A model generated the notes under the pieces. It did not search any database. It saw nothing but the letters and a program-made list of their open reading frames with translations, and was not told the origin of the DNA. A stretch of 64,000 nucleotides of DNA, taken from Paulinella micropora (Eukaryota > Cercozoa > Imbricatea > Euglyphida > Paulinellidae). Shown piece after piece: positions 33,423-44,270 of the stretch (its first letter is position 1; the number at the start of each line of letters is the position of its first letter). The DNA lies in contig WBZZ01001464.1 in the NCBI GenBank assembly GCA_019918135.1, positions 77,501-141,500 on the forward strand. The letters are read 5' to 3'. The position numbers and the translations under genes were made by a program.

Positions 33423-34155
33423 ATGAAGAAGAAGGATTATGTAAATAACTTAGTAACCGAAATGAGAAGCGACCCAAATATAAAAAATCAAGTTTCAAAT
33501 AATCTCGGTATTCAACCAACCGAGGAAGTTCCACAGCCAGAAGCTCAACAGCCAGAAAATATGCCAGAAGTTCAGACACCAGAAGTTCAAACACCAGAAG
33601 TTCAGCCGTCAGAAGTTCAGCCGTCAGAAGTAGATGGAGCAGTAGATGTGGAGCAAGCGGGGGCGGGCAGAGGTTTAATGACGGATGAAATAGTCAACAT
33701 TATGAAATATGATTGGTATTTGGGAACGGTAGCCAGCGATGAAATAAACAAACTGAAGCCAGAAAAAAGAAAGAAGTATGGATTTATTATGAACTTGGAT
33801 AAGTCTAGCCAACCAGGCTCACATTGGATTGCTGTTTGGGTTGACCTAATTAAAGACGACTCTATTGAAATCTACGACCCACTCGCTTTGTATAAGCCGA
33901 CTGAGCTATTTCTACACCAAATGAAACAGCTTATTGACAAGAGTAAGCCGAGCACATATCTGCTTATGAAGGTTAATCAAGTTAAAAACCAAAGTGGATA
34001 AAACGGATACCTGCGGGTGGCATAGTATTAGGTTTCTTAAAGAAAGAGCAAAAGGGAACCGCTTTAAATTCGCTAGCGGTTGGACAGACTTAAAAGAAAA
34101 AGAAGCGGAGGAGTTGAAAGCTCAGAACGGCTATGGCTTTGATACTTTTATTTGA
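33423..34155 (+). pseudogene. Polinton adenovirus-type cysteine protease region
   Basis: After a repeat of PEVQTPEVQ/PSEVQPSEV, the reading enters an adenain/Ulp1-type fold: LMTDEIVNIMKYDWYLGTVASDEI, NLDKSSQPGSHWIAVWVDL (the His region), then an EIYDPL strand (the acidic region) and, further on, DTCGWHSIRFLKE (the Cys region). In Polintons this protease matures capsid proteins. It precedes the penton-like gene. Broken, about one break. Confidence 0.75.
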
Positions 34156-34224
34156 AGTAATTAAAACAAAAATATATTTTCTAATATATATACAGTATAA
34201 TTTTTTAAGGTCGTAGGAGGTTTT

Positions 34225-34878
34225 TTGAAAAAAAAACTCTTACAAATGGAGTATAAAGGTGGTCGTGCGAGTGGTATTTACTATATTAACAGCAAAAATC
34301 GGATAAATGGCACAGATTCAGATTTTAGTTGTGAAGTCAATATGAAATCGCTAGACAATCCTACCCATTGTAAAATACTTCATATCTATGTTCCTAAATC
34401 GTATTCCTCTGTGGCAAGTCCTTATAGCACTTTTACTCTGAGTGAAGATGGATTTGAGGCTCTGATTACGATACCCGAGGGCAACTACACGATGAACAAC
34501 TTAAAAAATAAACTGGCAGAGGTTCTAACCGCAGACAGCCCCAACGACTACACATACGCCGTTACGAGCAACAACACAAACACCGACCCAGAAGACGGTA
34601 AGCTATTATTTACAGTAGCGAACAATGGAGGAATTCAACCGCGGTTTATATTTGACACCGAAACACGTATTCACGAAGTAATGGGTTTTGACCGCGACTC
34701 AACATATTTCTTTGCTAATAATACCATTAGGTCGCCGAATGTCATAATCTTGACTGGCGAAAAAACATTGTATCTACAGTCGGATTTAGTAGGCGAAGGC
34801 GATAACCACGTGCTCCAAGAAATATACACGGCGAATGAAATCCCTACAACCCCTTCTAAAAACTGCTTTCTTTTTTAA
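34225..34878 (+). pseudogene. Polinton penton-like minor capsid protein
   Basis: Reading of 217 residues with the minor-capsid pattern: YYINSKNRINGTDSDFSCEV, HIYVPKSYSSVASPYSTFTL, ITIPEGNYTMNNLKNKLAEVL and DTETRIHEVMGFDRDSTYFF, then IRSPNVIILTGEKTLYLQS. In the family this is the single jelly-roll protein that occupies capsid vertices. It follows the protease and faces the polymerase gene. Recognised from pattern, not from a search. Confidence 0.7.
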
Positions 34879-36949
34879 AAAATGAAATAGTTGTATATTG
34901 AAACGGGTCAATACCGAATTCTAAAAACTGCTTTCTAAAATCCATACAACCCCTTCTCAATATATCAACATCGCTATGACAGTATTCGGCGATTTCCTTC
35001 CGCATATCAAATGTGTTGTTTCTTCGGCTTTCATACCATTCTAAAAATTCCGCTCTTTTCTTATCTTTCATCGTGTCGTAGCCGTATTCCTTCTTATCAG
35101 GCATCACACCAACATAATTTTTGCTCTTATCCGTGTTGAAATAGTGAGGAAAGAAACCCTTTTTAAGTTCTTTCAATCCGAATGTTTTAGGAAAGTCAGC
35201 CAGAGGCATAGTCAAGAAACTGAGACTATCAATGAAGCGGTATTTCTTCAAAGTCATCATCATTATCTTACCGCCCTGATAAATGACAAATGGTGCCTGC
35301 CCGTTATCTACCAACCATTCAAGAATAAACTGACAATCATAACCACGACTGTTATGAGCAATGAATGTAAAGCCGTTGTGCTTAGATTCAAAAGCCCACT
35401 TACAGAATTCATCAATGTTCTTATGGATAACTGGTTGCTCCATAGCATCGTAATACTGACTTTCCGAATGATTAACAATGTGCTCGCCCGTGTCCTGTGT
35501 CGCTTCAAAGTCAAAGAATATGTATTTCTCTGAAAACGGAAGTATCTCTTTCTTCACGATTTCACATTGGTGATCAAGTGGTTTCAGTTCCTTACAATTA
35601 CGGCATTTCGCATAACCGCATTTGTGTTCATCCTTTCTCCTGTAATTAAGTCCGCACGTAAGACATTTCGCTTTGATATCGCAATTCGTCCTCTTGTGGT
35701 TGTTGAAACATACAGTATTTGGAAACTTTCTATTACACGAATAGCAATCAGTCCAATTGTTTCTATCGTTTATTCCCTTACAGTCTTTGGTTTCGCAGAT
35801 ATTACATTTAGCTTCGCAGGCGTGTCGCTTTTGAAATCCTCTTAAGCATAACTCACAGAAGTTTTCTTTACATACCATAGACTTCATATTGGTTATCGCA
35901 TCGTAGTGGTTCTCTGTCTTAAGTATGTAAAGGTTCGTAAGTCGTTTGCCAGCCTCATCAAGTAAATCTGTCTTATAAACAAACTTGTCAGGGAATTCAA
36001 CAATAACCAGATTGTATTTAATGTGGTTAGCAAAGGTTTTAATTTCAGGAATACCACACACATCCTGAATAACTTTTGCTTCTTCGTGTAGTTTCAAAGC
36101 CATCTCCTCCTGTATCTTTCATCCCATCATTATTGTCTTGTATTTTTTATGTTTTTCAATTTTTGCTTTTACTACAACAATTGCTCTGGCTAAGCATATA
36201 TTGTCTGTATTATTAATTTGAATTACTCCTCTCTTTTTATATACATCCAATTTATTAATTACTTGAAGCCTCGTTCCGCCCGTCGGCATTTCAACAGATT
36301 TCAAAACGAATATAAACTTATCCATATTAGACCCCTTTTCATCTGTATAAAGGCTTTCGTTGCTTTGAAATAATGCTGACAATCTTTCCAAAACATCTCT
36401 GACAGAAATTTGATTAATAGTCTTCAAACCCGTAGATACCGCTCCATAGTAATCTACAAACTTGATACTTACACTAACCATACTACTTTGCATCTGTCTT
36501 TTGATAAAGTCATTCAGTATTATCTCAATGAATTGTAGAATATCATTCATACTAAAAGAAGTGAAGTTTCCAGTAAGCTTAACCCAATACTGGCTTTCAT
36601 TAATACCTAGCACGTGCTTCTTTCTATCAACGTGTTTGATTTCATAGTTCCCATACCGCATTAGGTCTTTCACCTTTTCTTTTCTTTCTCTCACTTTCGC
36701 TTCAAACTGCGGTTGATCATCTACCGGTAAGGGTGGTGCTTCTGGCATAGCATGAAAGTAAACAGCACCTCTTACTCTGTTCAAGTAATTTTGGGCCGTT
36801 GTTGTATCAACCTTATACTTTCTTTTATACCCCTCAGGTATTATGTAAAGCACATCATGACCCCTGACCCTTTTGATTTCATAATTAATTTTTTGTTCCC
36901 TAAATCTGTCCAACCTATACTGAATACCGTCGTAAGTGTGTCTCTCCAT
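34856..36949 (-). pseudogene. Polinton protein-primed DNA polymerase B, remains
   Basis: Minus-strand coding remains. The N-terminal part contains SVSIKFVDYYGAVSTGLK and the conserved phrase INNTDNICLARAIVVVKAK. A cysteine-rich segment follows (CNICETKDCKGI, CLTCGLNYRRKDEHKCGYAKC). The exonuclease domain has FFDFEATQD (Exo I), FTFIAHNSRGYDCQFIL (Exo II), SLSFLTMPLADFPKTFGL and YCHSDVDILRRG (Exo III). These are the proofreading signatures of Polinton pPolB. The element's replication enzyme. Broken, with few breaks in the part that is present. Confidence 0.85.
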
Positions 36950-37083
36950 CGTTGGTCGGTGTATATATAGGAAAATATTTTTTTCAAAGATAAAAATTAA
37001 TTATCTCAATTGTCTGCCCCGCCGTGGTCCGCCGTGTGCTCCCCGTGTCTATATATACGGGGGGCCCTGTGTTTAGATGGAAA

Positions 37084-37533
37084 TTAGGGCGGGGCGGGCG
37101 GTGCGGGAGGGGTGGGCGGGCGCGGGACGGGCAGGGCCATACCGATTACATCGGTAAATGTATGTGTATATGATTTCATATGTCTTGCTTTGCTACTCCT
37201 ATTTATTTCAGCTCCGCATTCGCACTTGAATGTTTTCTTCTTCCAATTCCTTTTCTTTTCTTTTTTGATTTCTTTTGTTTCCTTATCATAATTAACTTTC
37301 CATTCATCATACTTTGGTTTTACTTTTTCCTCGTGGTATTTCTTTGCTTCTTCCATTGCTTGTTCTTTGGTTCTTCGTTTTCCAATAGTAAAACTCTTAA
37401 ACATCGTTTTACCTCCTTCTCTCCATTGAACTTTTACCATAGGTCTCTTTTTATTATTCTTTATCATAATACATCCTTTTGAAATTGTAAACCTGCGACT
37501 TGTCGCAGTTTTTTGTGTGTCTTCATTTGTCAT
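37084..37533 (-). CDS. Polinton AP2-like/zinc-finger protein, copy 1
   Basis: 149 residues. N-terminal AP2-like strand-helix unit (RPMVKVQWREGGKTMFKSFTIGKRRTKEQAMEEAKKYHEE), here described as two pieces: MVKVQWREGGKTMFKSF and TKEQAMEEAKKYHEEKV. A basic coiled linker follows, then a finger FKCECGAEINRSSKARHMKS ending in histidines, and a proline/alanine tail. Likely DNA-binding. Neighbour 37588-37881 is a paralogue. Confidence 0.5.
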   Translation of the reverse strand: MTNEDTQKTATSRRFTISKGCIMIKNNKKRPMVKVQWREGGKTMFKSFTIGKRRTKEQAMEEAKKYHEEKVKPKYDEWKVNYDKETKEIKKEKKRNWKKKTFKCECGAEINRSSKARHMKSYTHTFTDVIGMALPVPRPPTPPAPPAPP

Positions 37534-37587
37534 TCTGTATGTGTCTATATTTTTATGACTTTAATTTTAAAAAAATTGAGGTTCATT

Positions 37588-37881
37588 TTATTTATCTCTT
37601 GATACGTGAATTCCTTTCATACCTAGTTCGTGATGGACTGATTTAAGATGTCTATTTTTGTATCCTCTGGTAGTTTCATATCCACATTCACATATCCATT
37701 TGCTTGAGAAATAGTTTCTGTTCCATTCATTTCTGTATTGTCTTTTATTTTGTTGAACTTGTTCGTCATTATATTTCTTCCACACTTCATATTTAGGTCT
37801 TATGTCTTCTTCATAAAATCTATTTGCTTCCTCTAATGCTTGTTCTTCGTTTTTACTTTTGTTTTGTTTTCTTCTCCCCAT
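37588..37881 (-). pseudogene. Polinton AP2-like/zinc-finger protein, copy 2
   Basis: 97 residues sharing the layout of the neighbour: EEQALEEANRFYEEDIRPKY, a basic linker, then WICECGYETTRGYKNRHLKS and histidines. A possible further N-terminal part (RVVVRWGEE) lies just upstream. A tandem duplication inside the Polinton is the simplest origin. It lies next to the right inverted repeat. Confidence 0.5.
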
Positions 37882-38024
37882 CTTACAACTACCCTTGGAG
37901 ACTTTTCATTGTTCATAACATACACACCTCCTTTGTTTATTTTCTTTGGAATGTCTGTCATTTTCTATATGTGTTATAAATCTATGTCTATAATATAAAA
38001 TTATTTTTATAACAACTTATTTGT

Positions 38025-38143
38025 CCGTTTCCACTTTTTCCCGTCCGTTGCCATTTTGTCCCGGCGGGCCGGCCGGTGTGTGTCTCTGTGGTGGCGGGTG
38101 GTATGTCTTGAAAAAGCGTGACCAAGTGCGACCCTATACTACT
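38025..38143 (-). repeat. Polinton right terminal inverted repeat
   Basis: Reverse complement begins AGTAGTATAGGGTCGCAC and pairs with 15435-15546. It is immediately followed by the CAAAAC target duplication. Confidence 0.93.
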
Positions 38144-38149
38144 CAAAAC
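38144..38149. repeat. Polinton target-site duplication, right copy (CAAAAC)
   Basis: Exact match of 15429-15434. Confidence 0.9.
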
Positions 38150-38282
38150 TTGAAAAAGGTCAACACCCTTTTCTGTTCGGATTTTCAAGGTGTCAAAAAC
38201 CCCAAGAAAATCAAAGCGAGAAAAACGTGAGAACTTTGGCTTTTTGTGAAGCTCAATAAAAGCAAAAGCAAACCCCGTTCAA
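38150..38282. other. Short unassigned stretch between Polinton and block C1
   Basis: 133 bases of AT-rich single-copy-looking DNA. No gene seen. It should be the original continuation of the DNA to the left of 15428. Confidence 0.4.
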
Positions 38283-38776
38283 CTTTGAAAGTTGTTAGCG
38301 ATTCCAGATGTAACCGGAACAGCTACTCTGACACTTAGTCGTCACGAGTCACTCAACGGGAGAGTGTTAGACTATAGATTTGGTAACTAATATATCCATG
38401 TATTTAACCGGGTTATGCGGTTAGATCCCCTATCAGAATAACTAATGCAAATCCACCTTAATGGACCGAGTGGGTATATCTGCCCCCATTAAGTGGGTCC
38501 AGTTATTGTTCTGTTATTAATACCTACCAATCGTTTTAGTCATCCGTTACTATTGGGTAAAGTATAATCATTAAAGTCATTCTTCGGTACTTCGTATGTA
38601 CGTATCAGGTTATGAAGCCTTGAAGCGCCGCTAGCCCAAGACCATTCGGAGAGTGTCTCCGAACAACGAAGAAAGCTGGCAAGAACACCCAGAGGGACGT
38701 TGTCTCGTTCGTGTCTCGTGCCAGAGCACTAAATTCTGTTTACTGTGTGTGGCTGATAGGTAGCTGGTGAGGCCCT

Positions 38777-39202
38777 GTGCGTGGTGAGCTGAGTCTCAGC
38801 GCAGTGGGTGGCAGTCGGAGGCTTGTCGAGCTCAGCCTGCCAACCCTTCGAGGCGTCAAGAGTCCCAAGAGGGACGTTCCGTGGACAGTGGCCCTAGTGC
38901 CAATCCAGATCACCAGTGCTGCCGGCTACGACGGTACCGGCAACCTACCTCAGTACAACAGGCTTGGCTTTAATCAGTTTGTGAGTCGCGATCGGACTCT
39001 TGCAGTAGCTCTGTCGTTTACGGTCGACATCTACTTGTTTAGACCCTACTCATTGTCGTCGTTCCGTTTCCCGACGTTGGACTCTTTCCCGGCTGTGGTG
39101 GAAGATCCCAAAACCAACGGGACCAGTCGCCAGGACAAGTGGTTTGCCGTTGTAGTAGCCGACGTTTGCACAACAAGTCCCAGTCAAGTAGCTTTGGGGT
39201 AA
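38777..39202 (+). CDS. Unknown reading frame in the 5' part of C1
   Basis: 141 residues (MRGELSLSAVGGSRRLVEL...). Mixed composition, no motif or membrane segment recognised. It lies where a leader or LTR might be expected, 13 bases before the Gag ATG. The identical frame at 54672-55097 in C2 reflects the recent duplication and is not evidence of selection. Confidence 0.25.
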   Translation: MRGELSLSAVGGSRRLVELSLPTLRGVKSPKRDVPWTVALVPIQITSAAGYDGTGNLPQYNRLGFNQFVSRDRTLAVALSFTVDIYLFRPYSLSSFRFPTLDSFPAVVEDPKTNGTSRQDKWFAVVVADVCTTSPSQVALG

Positions 39203-39215
39203 GCCATAAGATACG

Positions 39216-41105
39216 ATGTGTATACCTACACACCACCCGAAAGTGAAACTAGACCTGAAAATTCCCCCTCTACCTAGAAACATAAAAGACTTTAAGACGT
39301 ACGAGACTACTTTTATAGCAATTCTCAGAATAGTTAACCCACAGTTAATTAATTGCTTGGAAGGAAGACCAATTATATTCCTTCGTGCTGTCAAGAGTGA
39401 GTCTGCACCGTCACCATCTACTGCTAAAAAGTCACCGTCTTTGTCTGTGACACAAAGAGAGATAGATGAAGAAGGTCTTAAAAAGAAAGAGGAGAAGAAC
39501 GAAATCACGAGGAAAAGAAGAGAGCTAAAAGATGAGCTGCTAGCATATCTTATTTCCTCCTGCCAGCAGAATCCGGACGCTATGGCACTGTTGCCAGAAG
39601 CAGAAGGTGATCCTGCCTAATTCTGGAAAGCCATTGTTGACAAGTATAGGGGGTTAGACGAAATAGCAAAGGCAGGTAGAATCGACAAGCTAGATGCTAT
39701 GCAGGGGCCAAGTTCTATGAATAGAGTAGAGACATGGCTAACAAAATGCAAGACACTAGTCAGACAGGTTGAGATAGACGAAGGTAGGCCTGAGTCAGAC
39801 TACAAGAAATGTAAGAAGTTATTTAGGTTACTGCAACACCTAGACACTATGTCAACTTTGTACATAACATGGCAACATATGGATGCAAGATGGGACTGGA
39901 GACAGTTAACCCTGAAGATAGTTCAGGTAGCACAAGAACACAACAACGAAAAATTGTACAGAGAAGTGAGAACACACCAGAGAGGCAAGCAGGTAGTATT
40001 TAACACAGTTTCGACGACGAAAGATTCTGAATTAAAATGCTACTGCTGCAAGCAAGCTGGACACATGTGTTATGAATGTACTTCTCGATGTGCTAGAAGA
40101 ACAGATTGTAGAGAAGGCAAAAGAGGTGTCAGACATACAGGAGCTGAATGTTCTTTTACAAAAAGCATAACTGCTAGACAGGGAAAGACAGGTAAACCAA
40201 AATACACTGACATACCCAAAAATCCCACTCACAAAGACAGCTCTTCTGAAAAACCTAACTCTAAACACAAACCAAGAAAGGGTAGCACAATGAACAGAAA
40301 GAAAGGACCTAGAAAAGGGAAGTTCATTTGTGTAGGTGAGGAGCAGGAAGAAGAAGAGAGTGAGTCATCACAGGAGGAGAGAGAGTCAGTAGATCAACAG
40401 GATAATGAGGACGTAGAGTCAGAACAGTCAGATCATGAGAGTCAGAGAGATGGCGAAAATGATGAACCTGACGATTCACTACAACTCATTCAGTGGGTGC
40501 ATATGAATGTGGAGATAAAGAAGAGGGAGAGCAAGAAGAGACCTCAGACAAACCCTATTCCTATCCCCATTCCCCTCACTCAACAGACAGTTAAACCTTT
40601 AACCAGACCCCCACAAGAATTCAGAGGGATAGATCCTAGCATCTTTCATGTCCCATACTTCTCAAGTGACTTCCTGCTGAAATATGCTTTGCTTGAGGCT
40701 CAGAGTAGGCATTTAGGGAGAGATCTTTCTTTAGTATTAACAGAGTTATTTGGGGTTGTTCCCCCTGACACAGTCCCCATTGAGCCAGTTAATCTAAACT
40801 ATGCTAAAATATGGAGATCGAGAAAGATAGAATCCCCAGAGGAGTTCTTGATCCCAGACAACAAGCGATGTGAATGCATAGTTAGGGATACAGGAAAGAG
40901 ATGCAAATGGACTCTAGGCTTAGCTGGGAGGGGAGATCCGGGAACAAGCGCAGCCTGGAGGTTGCTGAGGTTTAAGAACTGTGTGTTTCACAAAACTAAA
41001 CTCAGACCTGACTCAGACAAGAGCCCTTTGATGACTGATGAAGCAAAAGCTCTCATGGTAGCAGCATTAGCGGAGATAAGAGATCCAGTAATGTATGATA
41101 TGTGA
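39216..41105 (+). pseudogene. Copia-type Gag region of C1
   Basis: Opens with VKLDLKIPPLPRNI, matching the LTLKVPHLPPHV opening of the nested copia Gag, and continues with a helical UBN2-like region (ETWLTKCKTLVRQVEID, FRLLQHLDTMSTLYITW). A CCHC knuckle CYCCKQAGHMCYEC follows, then a long acidic/serine region (EEQEEEESESSQEERESVD). A C-terminal cysteine motif (RCECIVRDTGKRCKW, then CVFH) may bind zinc. Broken, about one break. Confidence 0.6.
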
Positions 41106-41197
41106 TCCTTGGTAGGAATCCATCTCTTCCATGCCTCCTTATGCAGTAACGCACCCATCAACAGTCTGATCTTGGTCAGAACTCTGTCGGTCTTCTC

Positions 41198-44015
41198 GTG
41201 TTGTTTTTTCCATTGTGCCGAATCCAGAGGGACCAGGCAGAGTGGAAGAACCAGTCAAACTGTTTGCAGAGTTGTTTTTTTTTAATGTTTTTTAATATAA
41301 TTTTTTTTCATTTTTTTTGTTGTCAGCGTGGAGAAGAAATGAGCAGACGACCTGAAGTCTACTTGGTTCGACAACTTCGCAACCAGCTTGAATTTTCGGA
41401 ACGTCGGAGTGCAGAACGTTGGGAGTGGCTCCTACAACAACTGCATCTGGACTGTCTTCGGAATTCTGAAATCTCAGCGCCAGAACCCTCACAGCATGGT
41501 GCTTCGCGCGGGCCAGGTCGATGCTTTTCCAGAAGATTTGTGTGATGACGCGGTCGTTGCCTTGACCCGAGCTAACATGAGAGAGCTTCAAACCAACAAC
41601 AGAGATTTCAAGCGATTTTTTGATGATTCTGTCTCCAAACAACTTGATGCACCAGGATTCCGCTTTGTTTGCACCCGGAGTTGTCAGTCGACACCCGGAC
41701 CTGCAATGAACCTGTTGTTGTCAAATGTTTCACAATGGAGGACCAGAACATTGCGTCGAACGACGCCCTCATCAGACTTCTCGAGAAACTTGATTTACAG
41801 CATCGCCGTTAGGATGTTTAGCGTTTGCAGCTTTTTACTGTAGATTCTAATATTTACAAGCGGATTTACAAGGTAGTAATTCTGTGCATGCATTCGAAAA
41901 ATATAACATATTTTTTTAATTGATGTCACAGGCTTTGTACGATCGAAGCCTGGGTTTGTCGCACTTGAAGTCCTGGATATGTGTCTTCTTGGGCCATTGG
42001 CATATTCACAAGTTCCTTTGTGTCTTGATTTGGCGTGAGTTTAAGCGCCAGGTTTTTGGGCCCCTTTGGCATGAGCAGTTTCCTTCCAAAAAGTTCAGGA
42101 TCAAACCTAGACTCAAGACGATTTTGGCGATCATGGCCTACGTTCGTCTTGCTTACCCACGCTCAAGCTGACCTGCTCTACAATTTCCAGTTTAATGAAG
42201 AGCTAACCCCTGCGCAGAGGGCTAACATCGGATGTTTGCTGGTTTTGTTTGAGTGGTTCATGCCAGTGGTCAGCCAGCCATGTTTGTGACGTTGGAAAAT
42301 ATGCTATATTTTTTCTTCTTTGTGTTTCAGGCCCAAGATCTCTGCTGCGTGATCAGGGAGAACATGCATAATCAGATTTTTGCTTACTTGCATCGCGCAC
42401 TCCATGTTCCTCTCCACTTCAGAGCTAACGAGTACTCACACGTTTTGTGCCTGCACCTTCTGACCCTCAACTACTGGAGGGGCCACCCACCAGCATCCGG
42501 CATGAAGTGCTTTTTGTCACGACCCTCTGATCTTTTCTGAAGAGCGTTGCGAAGCAAACCTCAGCACTGTAGCGAGGCACTCTCTCACAGACCCCATGCG
42601 ATTCGACGTCCAGCACGTCGAGCAGACCCTGTTGCTTGTAACTCACATTCGAGGCTATGTGGCGCCTCCTTCTGAGTCCCAAGGCTAAAAGATCGACCCT
42701 CGCGGTGAGGAAGTCAAGATTGCTTACAACTTCTTGTCTGATCTTATCGAGGACATTGTTCGTAACAGTGCGATAATATACCCAGCAGGGGCAGCCCTTG
42801 AATGGGATTCGAAAGAATACATGAAACAAAGACTTGTTGCCTTCGATCTCAAGGTCGAGATCATAAATGATGTGTTGCAGACGTTTGCACAAAACGTGGA
42901 TCGGTGTCGACGACTGACTGTTTTGGACTTGCTAGTGAGTGTTCGTGCCGCCATTTGAATACTCACTCGTTGACGATCCAGACGAAAGAGTTGATTTGGC
43001 ACGTGCGGAGTCAGGTGTGATTATTCTCAGTAGTGCATCGTCCTCCATGTCTTCTGGTGATCAACCGCCGGATGGCAAGGCACGTTCATCACAGCACCGC
43101 ATTTTGCCTCGCCCTCGCCGAAGACGCCGCCGAGGCGAGGCACCTGCTTCTGACTGAGAGGACACTGACTGCACTGTGCAGAGCGAAGCAGGAGACACTT
43201 CCGACAGTTCTGACGCTGATATGTTAAAATTTACAGAATCAGCATCTACTGTCGCCTCCGAGTCAGTGCAGCAGTTTTTGATGATTCCTGAGCGCAGAGC
43301 TGCAAGTGGCGCCCGGGCGTTCACATGGCAGCTTCGGCTCTCTGAGTACATTCAGTCGGGTGCTTCTTCTTCCTCCCAGCAGAACACAATGTAGTGCACT
43401 TTGTTTTTAGTTTACATTGACAGCTTTGATGATGGTTGCTCCTGTCTTCTGTTCAGATTTAATGTTTTCATGCATTCTTTAGTTTTGTTCATTGTTGCTA
43501 ACCTGTCATGTAATCATTAAACTTCAAAAAATGATATATTTTTGTTTCATGGAAATTCATGATTCGGATTTCTGTGTTTGTCCATGGGAAGGGTTCGCTT
43601 TCCGTTTTCGCAGCACCTCACCGGTTGGCTTTTACAACTTGATCTGTTTCCAAGCTACCCTTCTTCAATCTTGACTCACGAGTTCCTGCACAAACAACAC
43701 TGTCATGCTTTTCGTCCCTTCATTTCTTCTTTCAAGTCGTTGTTTGTAGTCAGGTTTTTTTCCAGCACTAGCCCGAGTTGAAACTTGAAAAATATAGTAT
43801 TTTTTTGTCTTGTGAACATGGGCATGTTTTTACTAATTACAAAAATAATATTTTACACTTAAGCAGTACGTTGGCAGATTCAGGAAAAAGTTATGTTCCC
43901 CCCTGTAACTTTTCCGTTCTACTGTAAGTTGCGAAGCTAAGTTGCGCGCACCGTAAATTGCGCTAGTACATCGCCTACTACACTATTCCAAGCGGGTGAG
44001 TCCCATCGTTTGACT
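41198..44015 (+). other. Unrecognised intron-rich-looking region of C1
   Basis: Several open stretches are separated by short GT...AG segments with T-rich ends: one ending at 41326, 41873-41931 and 42282-42330. Readable pieces include FKRQVFGPLWHEQFPSKKF and LKTILAIMAYVRLAYP, EELTPAQRANIGCLLVLFEW and SDLIEDIVRNSAIIYPAGAA. The MAYVRLAYP phrase recalls fungal and protist KDZ/Plavaka-type transposases, but only weakly. Four copies of an A-rich-then-T-rich motif occur (41895, 42291, 43522, 43784). Could be a carried gene or a separate transposon. Unassigned. Confidence 0.35.
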
Positions 44016-44017
44016 CA

Positions 44018-44270
44018 TTATTTTATTTAGAGAGATAATTGTACAATTATAACTGCAAACAGCGCCTAAAGCAAATCGCTGATCGAGGCAGTGACCAGTG
44101 TCTTCTGGGTGTAGTTATTATTTATTTCGAGTCCGGCGCTGCGGGCCTGGTTAGCTAATAAATATTTCTTAAGTTCTTTTTTGAATTGGCTTAGTTTGGT
44201 TATGTGAAAAATATTATCGGGCATGTTGTAGATTTAAGCATTAGTTTGTGTGTGTCCCTCTCTTCTTCTT
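44018..44270 (-). mobile_element. LINE 3' fragment, minus strand
   Basis: Read on the minus strand, it encodes a typical non-LTR RT C-terminus (NIFHITKLSQFKKELKKYLLANQ) and ends in ATTATCTCTCTAAATAAAA-type 3' sequence. The end resembles that of the LINE at 59911-62448. Only the last few hundred bases are present (5' truncation). Copy 2 starts at 62449. Confidence 0.55.

Larger units (their letters stand above)
15435..38143. mobile_element. Polinton/Maverick element (broken, with nested insertions)
   Basis: A 22.7-kb element (about 14.5 kb without the nested copia) bounded by inverted repeats that begin AGTAGTATAGGG and flanked by a perfect 6-bp duplication. Polinton parts seen are a retroviral-type integrase, an adenovirus-type protease, a penton-like minor capsid protein, protein-primed DNA polymerase B (N-terminal and exonuclease parts), a small membrane protein, a fibre-like gene with an S74-type chaperone tail, and AP2/zinc-finger proteins. 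No major capsid gene was recognised. A Ty1/copia element and a fragment of a tyrosine-recombinase-type retroelement lie inside it. It is broken, with on the order of ten breaks besides the insertions. Older than the nested copia. It is AT-richer than its flanks. Confidence 0.93.
38283..44015 (+). mobile_element. Block C1: copia-type Gag element with no visible pol
   Basis: A 5.7-kb block almost identical to C2 (54178-59910), with about a dozen differences noticed. It starts near TTTGAAAGTTGTTAGCG and contains an unknown reading frame, a copia-type Gag with a CCHC knuckle, and then ~2.9 kb of unrecognised sequence with intron-like segments. No protease, RT or integrase was seen, and no LTR pair. 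It may be a Gag-only LTR relative or a composite. The near-identity dates the duplication as recent, not the element. Confidence 0.55.

Noticed and set aside
38293-39215. This stretch as a 5' LTR of block C
   Set aside because: It begins TGTTAG and precedes Gag, but no second copy was seen at the 3' end of C1 or C2, so an LTR cannot be claimed.
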